Source: Hevea brasiliensis
Lineage: Eukaryota > Streptophyta > Magnoliopsida > Malpighiales > Euphorbiaceae
Length of the DNA stretch: 64,000 nucleotides
Assembly: GCF_030052815.1 (NCBI RefSeq)
Contig: NC_079498.1
Location: 98,660,041 to 98,724,040 of the forward strand
Direction: 5' to 3'
In this document: positions 13,384 through 26,140 of the stretch, piece after piece
Numbering within the stretch: position 1 is the stretch's first letter
Layout of the letters: the number at the start of each line of letters is the position of its first letter
Notes under the pieces: model-generated
Seen by the model: only the letters and a program-made list of their open reading frames with translations
Database searches by the model: none
Told to the model about the DNA's origin: nothing
Program-made: the position numbers and the translations under genes

Positions 13384-13420
13384 GAGTGGTGTTTTTGGCG
13401 CTTAGGGCTTTAATGGAGTT
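13323..13420 (-). promoter_or_regulatory. 5' UTR exon of RING gene with (GA/CT)n tract
   Basis: First non-coding exon ending at the GTAAGA donor. It holds a CT-rich tract on the sense strand (GA repeat 13342-13386 on +, one interruption). CT-rich 5' leaders are common in plants. The transcription start is not precisely visible. Confidence 0.55.
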
Positions 13421-13443
13421 TTTAAAGGGTTCGGTATGGGCCC

Positions 13444-13700
13444 CACTTGGCATTTTAACCAAGTGCCACGTAATCAGGTAGACCCAACTTTATGCAACAA
13501 GCCGTTGGCGCTTGCTTACCTGGCCGTATGCCACTTTGATGAGTGGTGAAAGCCTAAAACGATATTTGGTCGACTTGTGTGGCATTTTCGTTATCAATCT
13601 AAACAGTTGAGGGCAATTTCGTACTCACGTTGACGATTTGCAAATTATGAAGTCGTCTCATTAGACAGCGTGTTAAGAACGCTATCTCCCACGTGACAAC
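13444..13700 (-). promoter_or_regulatory. Promoter region of RING gene: hairpin and G-box
   Basis: An inverted repeat CACTTGG-(8 nt)-CCAAGTG lies at 13444-13465, and a perfect G-box CACGTG at 13690-13695, both upstream of the 5' UTR exon. G-boxes bind plant bZIP and bHLH factors. The regulatory role here is inference. Confidence 0.4.
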
Positions 13701-15000
13701 ATTACATTTTCCCGCCTTACAAAAATTTTACAGTTCGGCTGAGGCTCAGCTGAAACTGGCTAGGTTTCCGCTTGAGCTCGAAGCTATGATGGTGGATTCC
13801 GACGAGGCTTCACGATCGCAGATTTGACGAAAGCCAGCAACTACAAAATGGCAGTGATAAAATAAAAATACAATAAAATAAAAAATGGAAAGTACTTCCT
13901 TATTTAATTTATAGAAAAACAAAATAAATAAATATAGATATAAATTATTTATGTTATAATTTAATATAATGCAATTAATTTTCCTATTAAAATTTAATAA
14001 AAAAATTTAAACTTACTAAATATAAACATCTCTTTACTAAATTTCTATTCCAATGGCTATATATTTTAATTTTTAGTAAAATTAATAATTAAATATTACA
14101 CGTGACTTATAAGAGACAGATAAAAAGGAAAAAGTAAATATAGGCGGATGAATTATTTTTTCTATTTATTTTATTTTATTTTTCATAATAAAGTGCTGTG
14201 GTTTACATGCCTTCTGTGACAACTTCATTTAATCCTCTAGAAAAAAGATAACAAAAATTCTCTGTAATTGCTTAATTTATAAGGAAGAATCATTCCCTTC
14301 TTTTTAATAGTCTTAGAATCAGCAAAAGAGAGATTCGAATATGCAACAAGTTGAAAAGGATCTGATGTCTAACGCACAACAATTTTATTAGTCCTTCTGC
14401 AGTGCTCTCTCACAAATGCAATCTTATGACACCCCATATCAGTTCTAATGGCATTCTCCACTCGTAGTTGATCCATTTGAACAGTAGGCAATCAATTATG
14501 TCAGGGTTCATTATCTTGAGGTTTTCTAATGGTTGGATCTTCAACAAAAATTTGGGTTTATCACCTAAAAAAAAAAATTTTTTTTTAAAAGAAAAAAAAC
14601 CTAATTTATATAGTTTGAGAAACATTTATAATATACTTACAAAGTGTAAATGTAGAACTTAGCTTTCTAGCCTGCAACAAGAATGTTATCCTACAATTTA
14701 ATGATGTTATATATTAGCTCACACGATTGAAGTGTTGAAGCCTGCAAAAAGTAGTTTCATATAATGAACTACAGACTACGAATCATTTCTTGTTCGTGTA
14801 GAAAATAAATCACCACTCCATATGATGTCAGAAATACATGAGAATAGGGGCTCCATCGAGAAAGTAAAAAAAAAAAAAAAGCAAATCTTTTAACCAAGTT
14901 ATGCCAATTTGAAAAACTAATGTCCTCAGCAAGTCCCCAAAAAATAGTAGACATGCTATTGCAGCTATCAGAAAATAGTAAGTCCACATGTGTTAGCTTT
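13700..15000. other. Intergenic region between RING gene and PIG-F 3' end
   Basis: No gene seen. It contains an A11/T10 inverted homopolymer pair near 14567-14590 and AT-rich DNA. The stretch 14650-15000 is probably PIG-F 3' UTR plus spacer. Confidence 0.5.
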
Positions 15001-18000
15001 TTAATCCCGTTTACGATGTTGCCGTCCACCATGCACAAGTACAAAGCCAAGAGATACTACCATTGCAAGTAGATACCCAGTCATTGCTCCATAAGTCACA
15101 CAGACTGGCCATTCCTACAAATTGAAAATAATAGGCTTCGGGTCTCAAATTAAGTAATAGGAAGGGGCTGATTGGAGGAAGAGAAAGAAAAAAAAACCAC
15201 AAAAAACCACTAGAGTGAAGAAATACACGTATATCAGATGATGATTTTCTCAAATATTGGGTTCATTTGGTTTGCAGAATGGAATAGAGTAGAAAGGCAA
15301 TACATATTCCGTAGCTATCCCTCACTTGTATGTGGAAATTATATTTCAAAAATATCTTCTGCATGTAATAATTATTATACATCTTAAATTTTAATGAAAA
15401 GTTGAGATTGTGAATAGCTATTCCGCATTTAAAATTTGAAACAAAGCTAGAAATAGCTATTCTACTCTCATTCATTCCATGAACCAAAGAACAAGAAAAT
15501 GGATGTCTAGCTTTGCAAGAGCGTTATGAAGGACATATTGAGGTCATTGAGTATCCACCTACATTCAGGGAATCAGGGTAGCAATTCAGGTCCATGGTGG
15601 TGTTTGTGTAAATTACCGTGTCACATTCAGGTTTACGTCTGAATATCTCTAGTTTAACTCAAAATATTCAATAGTCAATCAATCTCTAGAACAGGCCATA
15701 TTGTTTAATTTTAAGGCCACATTGTATTGGATCCAGGTTTAAATCAATAATTTTGTCATGTTTTAGATGTGTAATCCTGCTGTCCAAAATTGACACCTTT
15801 TCTATAAGTTTTGAATAATGGTATTAAAATGAATTTATAGTTCAATTCTATCAGTGAATGCAGTTGCAGATGACCCAAGTACCTGCTCAAAAAGCAATAA
15901 AGTGCTAACACGGTTCCAGATACACAAATGAGGAAGTAAAGAGGGCACAGCTCCAGTGAACATCCTAGTGGACTAGAAACATTTATAACACACACACAAG
16001 CATCTACTCCCTTGATGAAGTTTCTACAGAAACAATAAAATCTCTTCTACAGTACGAGAGAACATCAGTTTGTTGACATTAGAATCATGTATTTAATATC
16101 TAAATCATGTTACTATGGTTCAAAGCTTTAGTATTTCGTGGGAGTATAGTAAAATAATTTATAATGTCCGTCATCCATAGGACAAATGATGAAGCCAGGG
16201 CATATAATGTCAAATGCAATTCCACTAACTTAACTAGAAAAAGACAACAAATGATAAAATCAGGAAATATGAAACAAACTGTCACAATCCATATAAAACA
16301 ACTTAAGAATTAAATTATTTATGACAGTACATTAGTAGATATGAAGAGAGCAGATTAGAAAATGACAAAGAGGGTATATAATAGCACGAAATTAGGAACT
16401 AAATGGGGAAAAACACCGTACCTGCCATGGCCTTTCCCAGTCAAGTGGCATAGGCCAAGCCCCAAGCCAAGCTCCAATTACAGCCCCATGTGCTGGTATA
16501 CAAATCATATACTCTAAAGATTCATTTGGCCTAAAGAAGACAAATTTAAGTTCCACATCAGTACCACAAAATTATGGTAGAGACAATTCAACCAGCAGCT
16601 TTATTGATTCTATTTTAACTATACTGCCTTAAGTTCTTAAGATTTTCAACTAGTTGCTTTGCGTTCAACTTTATTTACCAAGTAATGATTTATTTTAATA
16701 CATGTCCTGCACATCCATTAAGTTCCCAGAGAAAAAGCAAGGCCCAACATTGTGATCATTTCTCTGAATTGCAAAATATACCAGGGATCAGAAAAACAAA
16801 AAAAAAAAAACATTTACCAAATTCTTTCTAAAGCTAAAGGAGACATGTAAGCAAAGCCTATGCTGCTAGCTAAATGCCTAAACATGGAGGTAAATCATCA
16901 ATTGATGTTGGACAACGTAGCCTTCACTAGAGGATTACTATTGAATAAGGAGATGCATTTGGAAGTTAAACAGATATTTTCTCAAAATTTCACGGATTCT
17001 TCCACTGATTTGAGGTCTCAAAGTGTTATATCCAATTTTATGTATCCCTATATGACACAGGTGTTTTAGGGTCAAGAAAATGCTCTAAGCAACTATGGCG
17101 TTGGAAAACTTACTTTGTATATGCAAAAATACGCTGCCAATGTGACCATGATGAACCAAAAACAGAAGCTGCAGGCACAAACTGCCACAAGACAAGATTG
17201 TTTAATAATATTGTAAAGGCATAGCACTACTGACAAGGGAAAACAAACACACTCAAATCACAATAACTTGGGTTACCAAGGTAATCGTACTCCCTTTCCT
17301 TTTGAAGCAAAAATGCACATTGGAAATTAATTAAAAAAAAAACAAAGTATAAATATTAGTTCACTTACATGAACCTTCACATGTATTTAATACTTGAGAA
17401 TGATTCTGTAAATAATTTAATTTTCGAATGATATAAAAAAAAAAAAAGAGTACATATTAATGAAATAGAATAAAAAGATGGTTTTATTATTTTCAAACTA
17501 AACCCTTCAAATAGTTAATAAACTAGCATAGCACAAGGATGATAGATACTTACCATGCATGATGACATAAGAAGAGACCAATTAATGGTCTTTGGTAAGT
17601 ACCTGTCTCCAATAACAAAAAAGCAAAGTCAAAAAACTCTTGTACTTGAAAAAAAAATGATAACAAGGGATTAAGTTCATGTCCTATCAGAATTATATAA
17701 AACAATAACACATCAAACATATACATATGTTTCTATCTTCATAATTCTGAAACCATAAATCATAGTTGAGGTTGGACAGCCACCACCACCGTTGAAGTTA
17801 AATGCCCCAGCTGAATTTTTCAACCACAAACAATTTACTTTCACAATCAAAAATCAGGAGGAAGAAAAGGCAAATAAATGACAATTTGAATCATGCAGGG
17901 GGATTTAATACCTGATATAGTGATGAAAATCATGTAGGGGACTGTAGAACATGAACCCCTTCCCTTCCAACCTCAAATCTGATTTCTCTTTTCAGAATCA

Positions 18001-19507
18001 TTTTAAAAGATGGGAATCAATTGACCAGTAGACCACATACTCGATGCCAACAGGCGCGCCTAAAACAATTGCTCCAAGTGCAGTCACAAGAGCCCCTAAG
18101 AATTGAAAGTACAAAAAAAATGGTAAGCTGACAGTGTAAGATGACAAAACAGCAAGGACTTGAAACTCGTAATAGAAAGAGAGGGAGGGAATGACAAGAA
18201 TAGGCTAACAGTAAAGACAGTAGAAATCCCACTCAGCATTGAATAGCCCACTCCACTAGTAATATGATTGTGAAGCTTAAAGAGAGTTAACAAATGAATG
18301 GAGTACCCAACCAGGAAGGTGAACAAAGTCCAGTGGCGATATTAGCACTAGGAGTAGCACCATTAAATATGGTATAGCCTGAAATCTAAGGGACAATTTA
18401 TATGAAACCAAACTCAAATTACCTCTGTCATCAATTTTTCTTTGTCACTTACAAAAATGCTAAACTTATAAGATGATTTCAGTTTTATGCATGCATCCAA
18501 ATGCATGTACATATACAAGATTCTGAATAACCATCTCTAATTTTTTGTTTACAAAACTAAAATAATTTAAGAAATAAATAGTTGTTATTATGGGCATAAA
18601 CTAAAGCAAAGCCAAAAAATTTTCACATTTAAAAACAACTAAGTCATTTATATAAGAGTAACCAACATTGAAAATGTCATTGAAGAACACTGCCTAACAC
18701 CACTTGATCAAGATATGAGTTGTGAAAATATCCAAAGCTTTCTTTTACAGGCCGCATTCAGTGTGATAACTTTTGAATCTTCAGACTGTAGATGAACAAA
18801 ATACACATTGCAATTGCTACTATTTTGCCCAACCTAAAGCATACATTTACTATCAGGGATCACATAAACAACCTAAAATTATTGCATGTATACTTCCAAA
18901 CTGAAATATGCATATATAGAATTGTCTAGCCATTTAATTCAACATGTATAATGAATGTACCGAACAAACACGAAAAGAAAAGGCAAGTTTGATACTAACC
19001 AACAGGAAGAGCTAATATGCCCCGTCCTACAGCTTTCAAGTACTGAAACATCACATTCACGCCAAAAAAAATTAATAAATTATGACGAAACAGGAAAATA
19101 ATCAAGCAAGCCTTGTTTGGTCGCCATAAAAATGATCTAAAATAAACATCAGAATTGCGGATAAGAAAATAAATTATGAATTTAATTGGTGGATACTTAA
19201 AAAATTTTCTAAGGTTATTAAGCTAATTAGAACAGTTAAGAGAAACATTTCTTCCCGCGCCACGCGCCCCCAAAAAAAAAAAAAAATTCTTTTCTTTTGC
19301 TTTCCCACATTTTCGGAACAACCAAACAAGGAAGCTAGAAAAATAAATAAACAGGCCGTTGAATTGATAGTACCGAGCATTGCTCAGGATTGAGTCGAAA
19401 CCAACTATAAAGAAGTGTCACGATTGGACTCTCGACAATCTGAACAAGGAGAAGAAACAAATTCACACACAACAAAATCCAAAAAAAAGTTGAACAATAT
19501 AGTCAAC

Positions 19508-19541
<34 letters not shown>

Positions 19542-19749
19542 CCCAGATCAGACGTAGAGTGCGTGAAGGGTCAGACACTAGATTAATGGAGTAGAGATTG
19601 TGGGCTACCCATAAAGCTATAGATAAACCAAGTCCACAGATCAGGTGGATGGACAATGCTTGTAGAGCTGATACCGATCGGGAGGAGTTCTCGGCTGTTG
19701 AAGCTTTTGCAATATTGCCCATCTCCTTCTTCTTCTTCTCCTCCTCCAT
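15001..19749 (-). CDS. PIGF: Phosphatidylinositol-glycan biosynthesis class F (PIG-F) protein
   Basis: Eight exons on the minus strand: 19749-19543, 19439-19374, 19042-19000, 18095-18041, 17602-17554, 17181-17114, 16530-16422 and 15114-15001. Lengths (207, 66, 43, 55, 49, 68, 109, 114) sum to 711 and all phases close, giving 236 aa. The product is multi-spanning and hydrophobic. The family-defining C-terminal block GAWLGAWPMPLDWERPWQEW matches the PIG-F signature (human GAWLGALPIPLDWERPWQ, from memory). Upstream blocks are GAPVGIEYLPKTINWSLL and MFVPAASVFGSSW. PIG-F is the ER-membrane partner of PIG-O and PIG-G (GPI7), which add ethanolamine phosphate to GPI anchors. The basic tail GGRQHRKRD could act in ER retention. 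Start is the first ATG (MEEEKKKKEMGN); Met10 is an alternative. The gene looks intact and functional. Confidence 0.93.
19509..19540. repeat. (GA)n microsatellite in PIGF intron 1
   Basis: A pure AG dinucleotide run just inside the first intron donor (CT repeat on the sense strand). The sense strand therefore has a polypyrimidine tract directly after the donor. Confidence 0.9.
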
Positions 19750-22509
19750 CTTCCAGAGGGAAAATTATATGATACGGACACTTGGAATGGACCAAAATGG
19801 CACTGTTTATGGTTACCAAACCCATAATAAGGGTATCCGGTCTGGGCCTCAACTATTAAGAATCCTACTCGGTGTTTTTCCATCCAAAGAAAATTCAACA
19901 AATTAAATAATAATTATTTAATAAAGTAATGAAGTAATTTTTTAATAACTTCAATTATTCAAATGGTTTTTTAGAAAATTGTGCTTTAAATGATTGTAAA
20001 TTATATTTAATAACAATATATATTTGCACCTATTAAAAAAATCAATAAATAATAAAATAAATAAATATATTAAATTAAAAAGCTTTCTATAGCTTAAACC
20101 GATGCACTCATGTTGTATTTTTTTTAACCTTCTTATATAAATAGAAAATAGAAAGTAAATTTTTTGATGAAATAATATTTTTTCCATTTTTATTCAAATC
20201 TTATCGCATTTTGATAATTTCTCCAATTCTTTTAATTTTGGCAAAATCAAACAAATTTCTAAAATTCATTAAAATTTTATCTAATTTTCATCAATTGAAT
20301 TTTAAATTCTAATTTTTTTACTTTTTATAGCTATCATTGAAAATTTAATATTACCATATTTATCAACTCTTACGTAATTTTGTTTTGATAATCATTAAAT
20401 ATTAAATAGTGATGAGATTTGATAGTAGTGAGAAGAGAGAATGTGTAACTAAAATCATCTGATTTGATCAAATAACTAAAAATTTCGATACACAATGAAT
20501 ATCAAAATGAAGCTGAAAAGTAGTTGATGGTATTAATAAAGTTAGATTAACCGGAAAATAAAGTGGGCAAATATGTAAAAATAAATAAATAAATAAAATT
20601 GCAATAAGCTTTCAAATTTTTAAAAAATTTAAATAAAATGTTTATGCATTTTGAAATTTTGACCGATTCTGTTCAGATTAAAATGATTAAATAAATTTGA
20701 CAAAAAATAATAAGGTGTGACTTTTATTAGTAAATAAGCTGTTACAATCCAATATTGTTAAGGAACAACATTAATGAAAAGTTAATAAGTCCTTAGACAT
20801 CATCCCTTTGCAAGCCGGTTTTCAATGGTGAATTCTATCTAGATGGTCCGATGTGTAGGATACTAGCCGTAACTAATATGACTCCAAGCTTGAGGTATTA
20901 TTACAATCCCACATTGTCAATGAATTTTATACTAGTAATTGACTAAATTATTTTTTTTTATCTTATCTAATTACTTCTTATATATTATTATATTTAGAAG
21001 AGATAAAAAAAATAAAATTGAAAAAAAAAACTTAATGCTTCTTATTTTTTAAATATGATAAATAATTTTAGATAAAAAAAAATAAATACAACATATATAA
21101 ATACAGAAGAGTATCATCATTCTTTTTGTATTGAATGTTTCAACTGGCTTTGGTCCATGCATACAACTATTTAGGGATATGTTTGTGTCCTAAGAGTTAG
21201 GGACGGATAAAGTTGCAGGCACCAAGCTAAACAAAATTTGTGAATTATATTTGATAGTACGTAAAAGGAAAATATGATAGCTGGTAAATTAATTTTAAAA
21301 ATTAATCACCAAATAAATTTATTCTTAATTTTAAAAATTAATCACAAAATAAATAAATAAATAAATAAATTTATTCCATCATTATTAATTTTAACATATA
21401 CAAATTATTCTATAAGTGATTTTATCTAGTTTAATTATTATTAAGCATTTACTTTTTTATTAAAATTCTAACTTTTTGTGTATAAATTTTTTAGTTTTAT
21501 TGCATTATTTGTTATGAATATATTTATATTTAAAAGTATTCTATATTCATATAATTTAATCCCTTTAAAATATATATTAATTCTATATATTCATTCGTTA
21601 TTAAAAATAAAATTATAACTCTAATCTGACTGTCTAATAACACAATATTCATCATGATTCAAGTTTAAATCTTTAAAATTCCAATTCTCTTATAAAAAAA
21701 TAAAATAAAATTATAGAGTATGAATGTACCTTCAACATGGAAAGTTAGTGTTTTTGTCATTGCTTAGATTTTGTTTAGCCATTTTAATTTGTACCTAAAA
21801 CTACCCATTTGTGAATGGCACCTTGCATTACAACTTTTGCTGGGCAGCCATGATTGCCCTTAACAAGCAAATCCCAATACTTCCATTAATGTCCATTAAA
21901 CAAATAAAATTATTTCAAAGTGGACAATACAATTATATAACATGCCATTGTAATCATAAATAGTAGCCTTTTTAATAATAATTACACATTATACTTAAGT
22001 ATCATTTTCTAATTAGGTTGCCATTTTATGTGTTAATTATATATGGAATAACATATTAGTAATATATAATTACTCATTAACTAATAGTTAATTTAATTAC
22101 CCTTGTAATAATTTATTTTAACCTATTTAAATTTTTGTTGTTAAGTTATTTTATCCTATAATTTTATTTTTATATCAATACAAATAAATTTTCAAATTCG
22201 TTATTAATAAAAATAATTAATCACTTAATATGTTTATTTTTCTCAGTGAATTAAAGTGGATGATTAATTTATTTAATTAATTGAATATATTATAAATTTA
22301 ATAAATGGTGTTTAATTAACCAATATTGCCACTTTAATTAATTATGATTTTTTTTCATTGTTAATGACCTTCTATATGATTGTTAATTTACTAGTGATAA
22401 TGGTGGTGGCATCATATATTTTAATCACTCATTAGCAATGCAATTGGTTTATTTAGTCTATCTTTAAGATCATGGAAATGTGGTCCTAAAATCTCTCCAA
22501 CTTAGTTAA
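19750..22509. other. AT-rich intergenic region
   Basis: Begins with the PIGF promoter and then becomes very AT-rich. No coding gene is supportable; open frames here are low-complexity. Contains an AAAT microsatellite near 21348-21372 and the TRIM-like fragment listed separately. Confidence 0.65.
20740..20925. mobile_element. Possible TRIM-like terminal-repeat fragment
   Basis: Two similar direct segments, TTACAATCCAATATTGTTAA at about 20742 and TTACAATCCCACATTGTCAA at 20901, bracket about 160 bp of higher-GC sequence including CAAGCCGGTTTTCAATGG. This resembles LTR ends of plant TRIM elements. No full element or target duplication was found, so the call is tentative. Confidence 0.3.
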
Positions 22510-22992
22510 TGTTAGAAAGATAGCAACAAGAATAGCAATAGGTTTCGATCGTGTAATCACTCTATTTAAGGAAATTATGCCCTTCACTATGTTGCTGCCG
22601 GGTAGTTTGAGCAAATCCCTCTAGGATAATAAAGTCAAAACAGAATTCTAAACATTAATTCTAGAAATTTTTCTAAGAACGAATTAAAAAATAATAATGT
22701 TGATTATAAGTAGAAGTTAAGAGAAAAGATAGAAAAGAAAAAGATAATGAATTTTTGTTTTAAAAAACTATTGTTTATAAAGCATTTACATCTCTTCGAA
22801 CAGATACAATAATTCACTTTATATCTATTAGAATAATCACATATGTTTACTTGCAACTTTTATAATAGATACAATAATTCATTTCGTATCTCTTATAAAA
22901 ATTATATCTATTCACTTATATATCATAAAATAGAATAATTACTTCTGTTTATATTTACCTCTTAGAATAGATACAATTGTTGATAATAAACA
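22510..22992 (-). mobile_element. Ty1/copia 3' LTR (left copy)
   Basis: 483 bp bounded by TGTTAG...AATAAACA. It is a direct repeat of 48400-48880, with many substitutions between the copies, so the insertion is old. The coding remnants between the copies read on the minus strand, so this is the 3' LTR. It ends directly at the Athila block, the boundary lying within a shared AACAG. No matching 5-bp target duplication was found (GTTAA left, GTTTC right). Confidence 0.7.
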
Positions 22993-24200
22993 GTACGACC
23001 TGTGTAATTAGGTCTGTATAGTTGGCACAGACCCGTGTAACTTTCTATGCCAAAACAAGACCTCGCAATTCTCCTCCAGCAAGTTACACGGCCCTACTTT
23101 GCAGGACCTGTATAGTGACACACAGGCTATGTACTATGCTGTAGCCAGTTTTATAACTCAAATTTCTCTCCTATTTTCTGATAAAAACGAGACTCCTAAG
23201 GCCCTTTGGACTCAGAGCAACCTAACCTTAGAGTAACCAATATAAATAGAAAAGAAAAACGTCAAAAGGAGAGGTGGGAAAAAAAGACGACTGTCGCGGG
23301 GAGAGCTACTGAAGGCTGCGGTTGTCGAGCTCCACATCAATACCAAAAGAAGTTTTCCAGCTAAAGTTTTATAAGATCAAAGCTACAAACTATCTTCGGT
23401 TTCTTCGTTTCATCTCCCTAGACAGATTTCTATCGCTTTATTTCTTTACATAGTTTTCTTTTTACTGTCTTTACTTTTTATCATGATGTTTGCTGAACTC
23501 ACCATGAGCGAGTAGTTTCCTTATTTTAGATTTAGGAGAGTAATGTTTGTAATTATTATTATGGATGAACATTAAAGTTTTATTTACTGGATTTGAGATT
23601 CATTTCTTGATTTGATTTCTTGTGATCCTAATGCATGCTTTGTGATGGCACCCACTTAGACATGATTGTAGATGTTGATTAAAGGACTAAAAGATGAAGA
23701 TTAACATTAGAAAATCAAGATCTTGAACCTAGAAATTCTGACCTAGACATAGGCTGATACCTTTGTGGAACCTAAAAATTTGTCAAAGGTCTTAAAGGAT
23801 TTTAATTAATTTGATCACCACGAAAGTAGGGTTTGAATTAATTAAAATACACCCTAGATTCCTTGAGAGAGGATTTAGGATAACTTAGGGCTAATTTCCA
23901 TCAAAGAAAATGAACCTCAATTTAGTAAATAAACGAGATAACATCCCTAATAAGATTCAAGTGTGAAATCTTAACTTCAGAATTGTTCCAAAAATAGATT
24001 ACTTCATTTTAAGTTTACCATTCTAGTGTTTAAAGTTAACAACTTTACTCCCTAAACATTCGAAAGCCTAGACAGTCAAAATTGCTGTGTAGATTGGTAC
24101 TTGCTAAACAAAAAAATCCTCATGGGAACGATACTCTACTTATCACTTTATTACTTGTTAGTGATCCGTGCACTTGTGGGATTGTAAAACCAGGGAAACA
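22993..24200 (+). mobile_element. Athila LTR, 5'-truncated (copy 1)
   Basis: Homologous to 41844-43454 but lacking roughly the first 400 bp of U3. Contains the TATA box (about 23240-23249, ATATAAATAG) and ends ...GGAAACA just before the primer-binding site. Confidence 0.85.
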
Positions 24201-24206
24201 TGTTTT

Positions 24207-24224
24207 TGGCGCCATTGGGGGGGA
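24207..24224 (+). other. Degenerate tRNA-Asp primer-binding site
   Basis: TGGCGCCATTGGGGGGGA, a few mismatches from the perfect site in the inverted element. It begins 6 bp after the LTR end. Confidence 0.8.
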
Positions 24225-24349
24225 TTGCTTTGGCTTTAGTAACATCAAGCGATAGGCAATTTAGCTGATTTAAGCAATTATATTTGTTATATAATTTTAT
24301 TTTACTGGTTATATTTTTCTTCTTTTCTCTCAGGTTCTCAATCTGGTAT

Positions 24350-26140
24350 ATGACCAGAACAAGGCCAGAAGAAGAAATATTGGACTGTGATCTGGAGATA
24401 GACAGAACTCTAAAAGCCATCAGGAGAGAAAGGAAACATCAAGAGCACAGTCAAGGAGATCCTGAATTTCCAACCATGGGCGATAATAATGACAGATCAA
24501 GACTCTTAAGAGATTATGGAGCTCCATCTGTCCAAGGATTTCAGCCTAGTGTCACTAGACCCACAGTGGAAGCTAACAACTTTGAATTAAAACTAGCATG
24601 GCTCCAAATGATTCAACAAACCCAGTTTGCAGGTTCGCCTACAGAAGACCCACACTATCACCTCCAGTGCTTTCTCGCCCTATGTGATAAATTCAAGATG
24701 AATGGAGTGTCTGATCAAGCAATAAGACTCAGAACATTCTTATTCTCCCTCCAGGACAGAGCAAGGAAGTGGTTACTTTCTCAACCAGCTGGAATGTTCA
24801 CTAATTGGGAGAATCTCTCTCAAGCTTTTCTAGCAAGGTATTTTCCACCTGTAAAGACTGCAAAACTAAGGCTTGAGCTCAACACCTTCAGACAAAAGGA
24901 GGGAGAATCACTATATGACGCATGGGAAAGATATAAAGACTTGCAAAGAGAATGTCCACACCATGGTATAGAAGATTGGCTATTAGTGCAAAACTTCTAT
25001 AATGGGTTACTACCCTCTACAAGGAGCACAGTTGATTCAGCTGCCAAAGGTGATCTAATGTAGAAAACAGTGCCACAAGCACTTGAACTTCTAGAAAGGG
25101 TGGCATACCATAACTATGAGTGGTCAAATGAAAGAGGAAATGCAAGAAAAACTACAGGTGTACTAGAAGTAGACGCCCTAAGCATGATAAATGCTCAATT
25201 TAATCAGCTCACAAGGAAACTCGAGAAGATGCAAGCCAACGCAATTAGTACAAACAGTCAATATGAAGACAACTATGGAGAGGAATACATGAATTTAGAA
25301 TATAACAATTTCAATGAACCCTCCTCAGAACAGATGAACTATGTGAATAACAAAGGAAACTTCAACCAGAGGCAGCCCAACAATCTATATTCAAATACTT
25401 ATAACCCTGGATGAAAGAAACACCCAAATTTCCCATGGTCCAATCAGCAGAACCAACCAATAAACAAGCAACAAGAGTACAAACCACCAGCACCCCCTGG
25501 ATTTTAGAACAGAGGTTAAAACTTTGCACAGTCATCACTACCTCTCCAACCTCAACAACCTAAACCGAAAATGGCTATGGAAACCATGATGGAAGGGCTC
25601 CTAGCAGCTCAACAACAACAAACTGAATTGATTAAGTAGCTGACTTTTAGAGTGGACTAACTTGCTACTCACAACAAGATGCTAGAGAATCAGATCACTC
25701 AGTAAGCAAGCTATTCAAGTAAGGCTGCTAGCAAACTGCTTAGCCAACCAGAAATGAACCCAAGGGAGCATTGTAAGGCAGTTACACTAAGGAGTGGGAG
25801 AACTCTAGTACAACTAGAGTTAGAACCGATGGGGGGAACCAAAGAAAGATATAAAGACCAAGCAGTGAAAAAGGAGGAAGAAGCTAAGAAAGATCAGGAG
25901 AAGGAGGAAGAAAGGAAGACAAAGAAATTACCAGAACCATACCAGCCTTCCTTACCTTTTCCTCAGAGATTTTAGAAAGCCAAATTGGACAAGCAGTTTG
26001 GGAAGTTTTTGGAAGTCTTACAAAAGCTCTACATCAACATCCCCTTCACTGAAGCACTTTCTCAGATGTCATCCTATGCCAAATTTCTTAAGGAAATTCT
26101 GTCAAAGAAGAGGAAGCTGGAAGACTATGGAACAGTAGCT
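24350..26140 (+). pseudogene. Athila gag and start of protease region, disrupted
   Basis: The gag begins MTRTRPEEEI and shows the retrotransposon gag core (DPHYHLQCFLALCDKFKMNG to FYNGLLPSTR), followed by a Gln/Asn-rich linker and the conserved NPREHCKAVTLRSGRT block. The frame stays largely constant but is cut by several in-frame stops (first at 25061). At least three of these (in the K-QL, VD-QL and QRF-QKAKL contexts) are Gln codons in the inverted copy of the window, that is, C-to-T changes. The reading stops at 26133-26142, where the sequence switches to an inverted LTR in the middle of the protease-region lead-in. Not functional. Confidence 0.85.

Noticed and set aside
16860..17069. 69-aa open frame in PIGF intron 6
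   Set aside because: Opposite strand to the gene, no homology-like features, no splice partners.
18310..18376. Possible extra PIGF exon encoding a hydrophobic stretch
   Set aside because: It has an acceptor-like TTTCAG and an open frame, but joining the exons at 19000 and 18095 directly gives a continuous GILALPVG-ALVTALGAIVLGAPVG protein in correct phase, and the candidate's donor is weak.
19598..19906. Plus-strand 102-aa open frame opposite PIGF exon 1
   Set aside because: Shadow of the PIGF first exon and promoter; the other frames there give poly-Arg or poly-Glu artefacts from CTT/CTC repeats.
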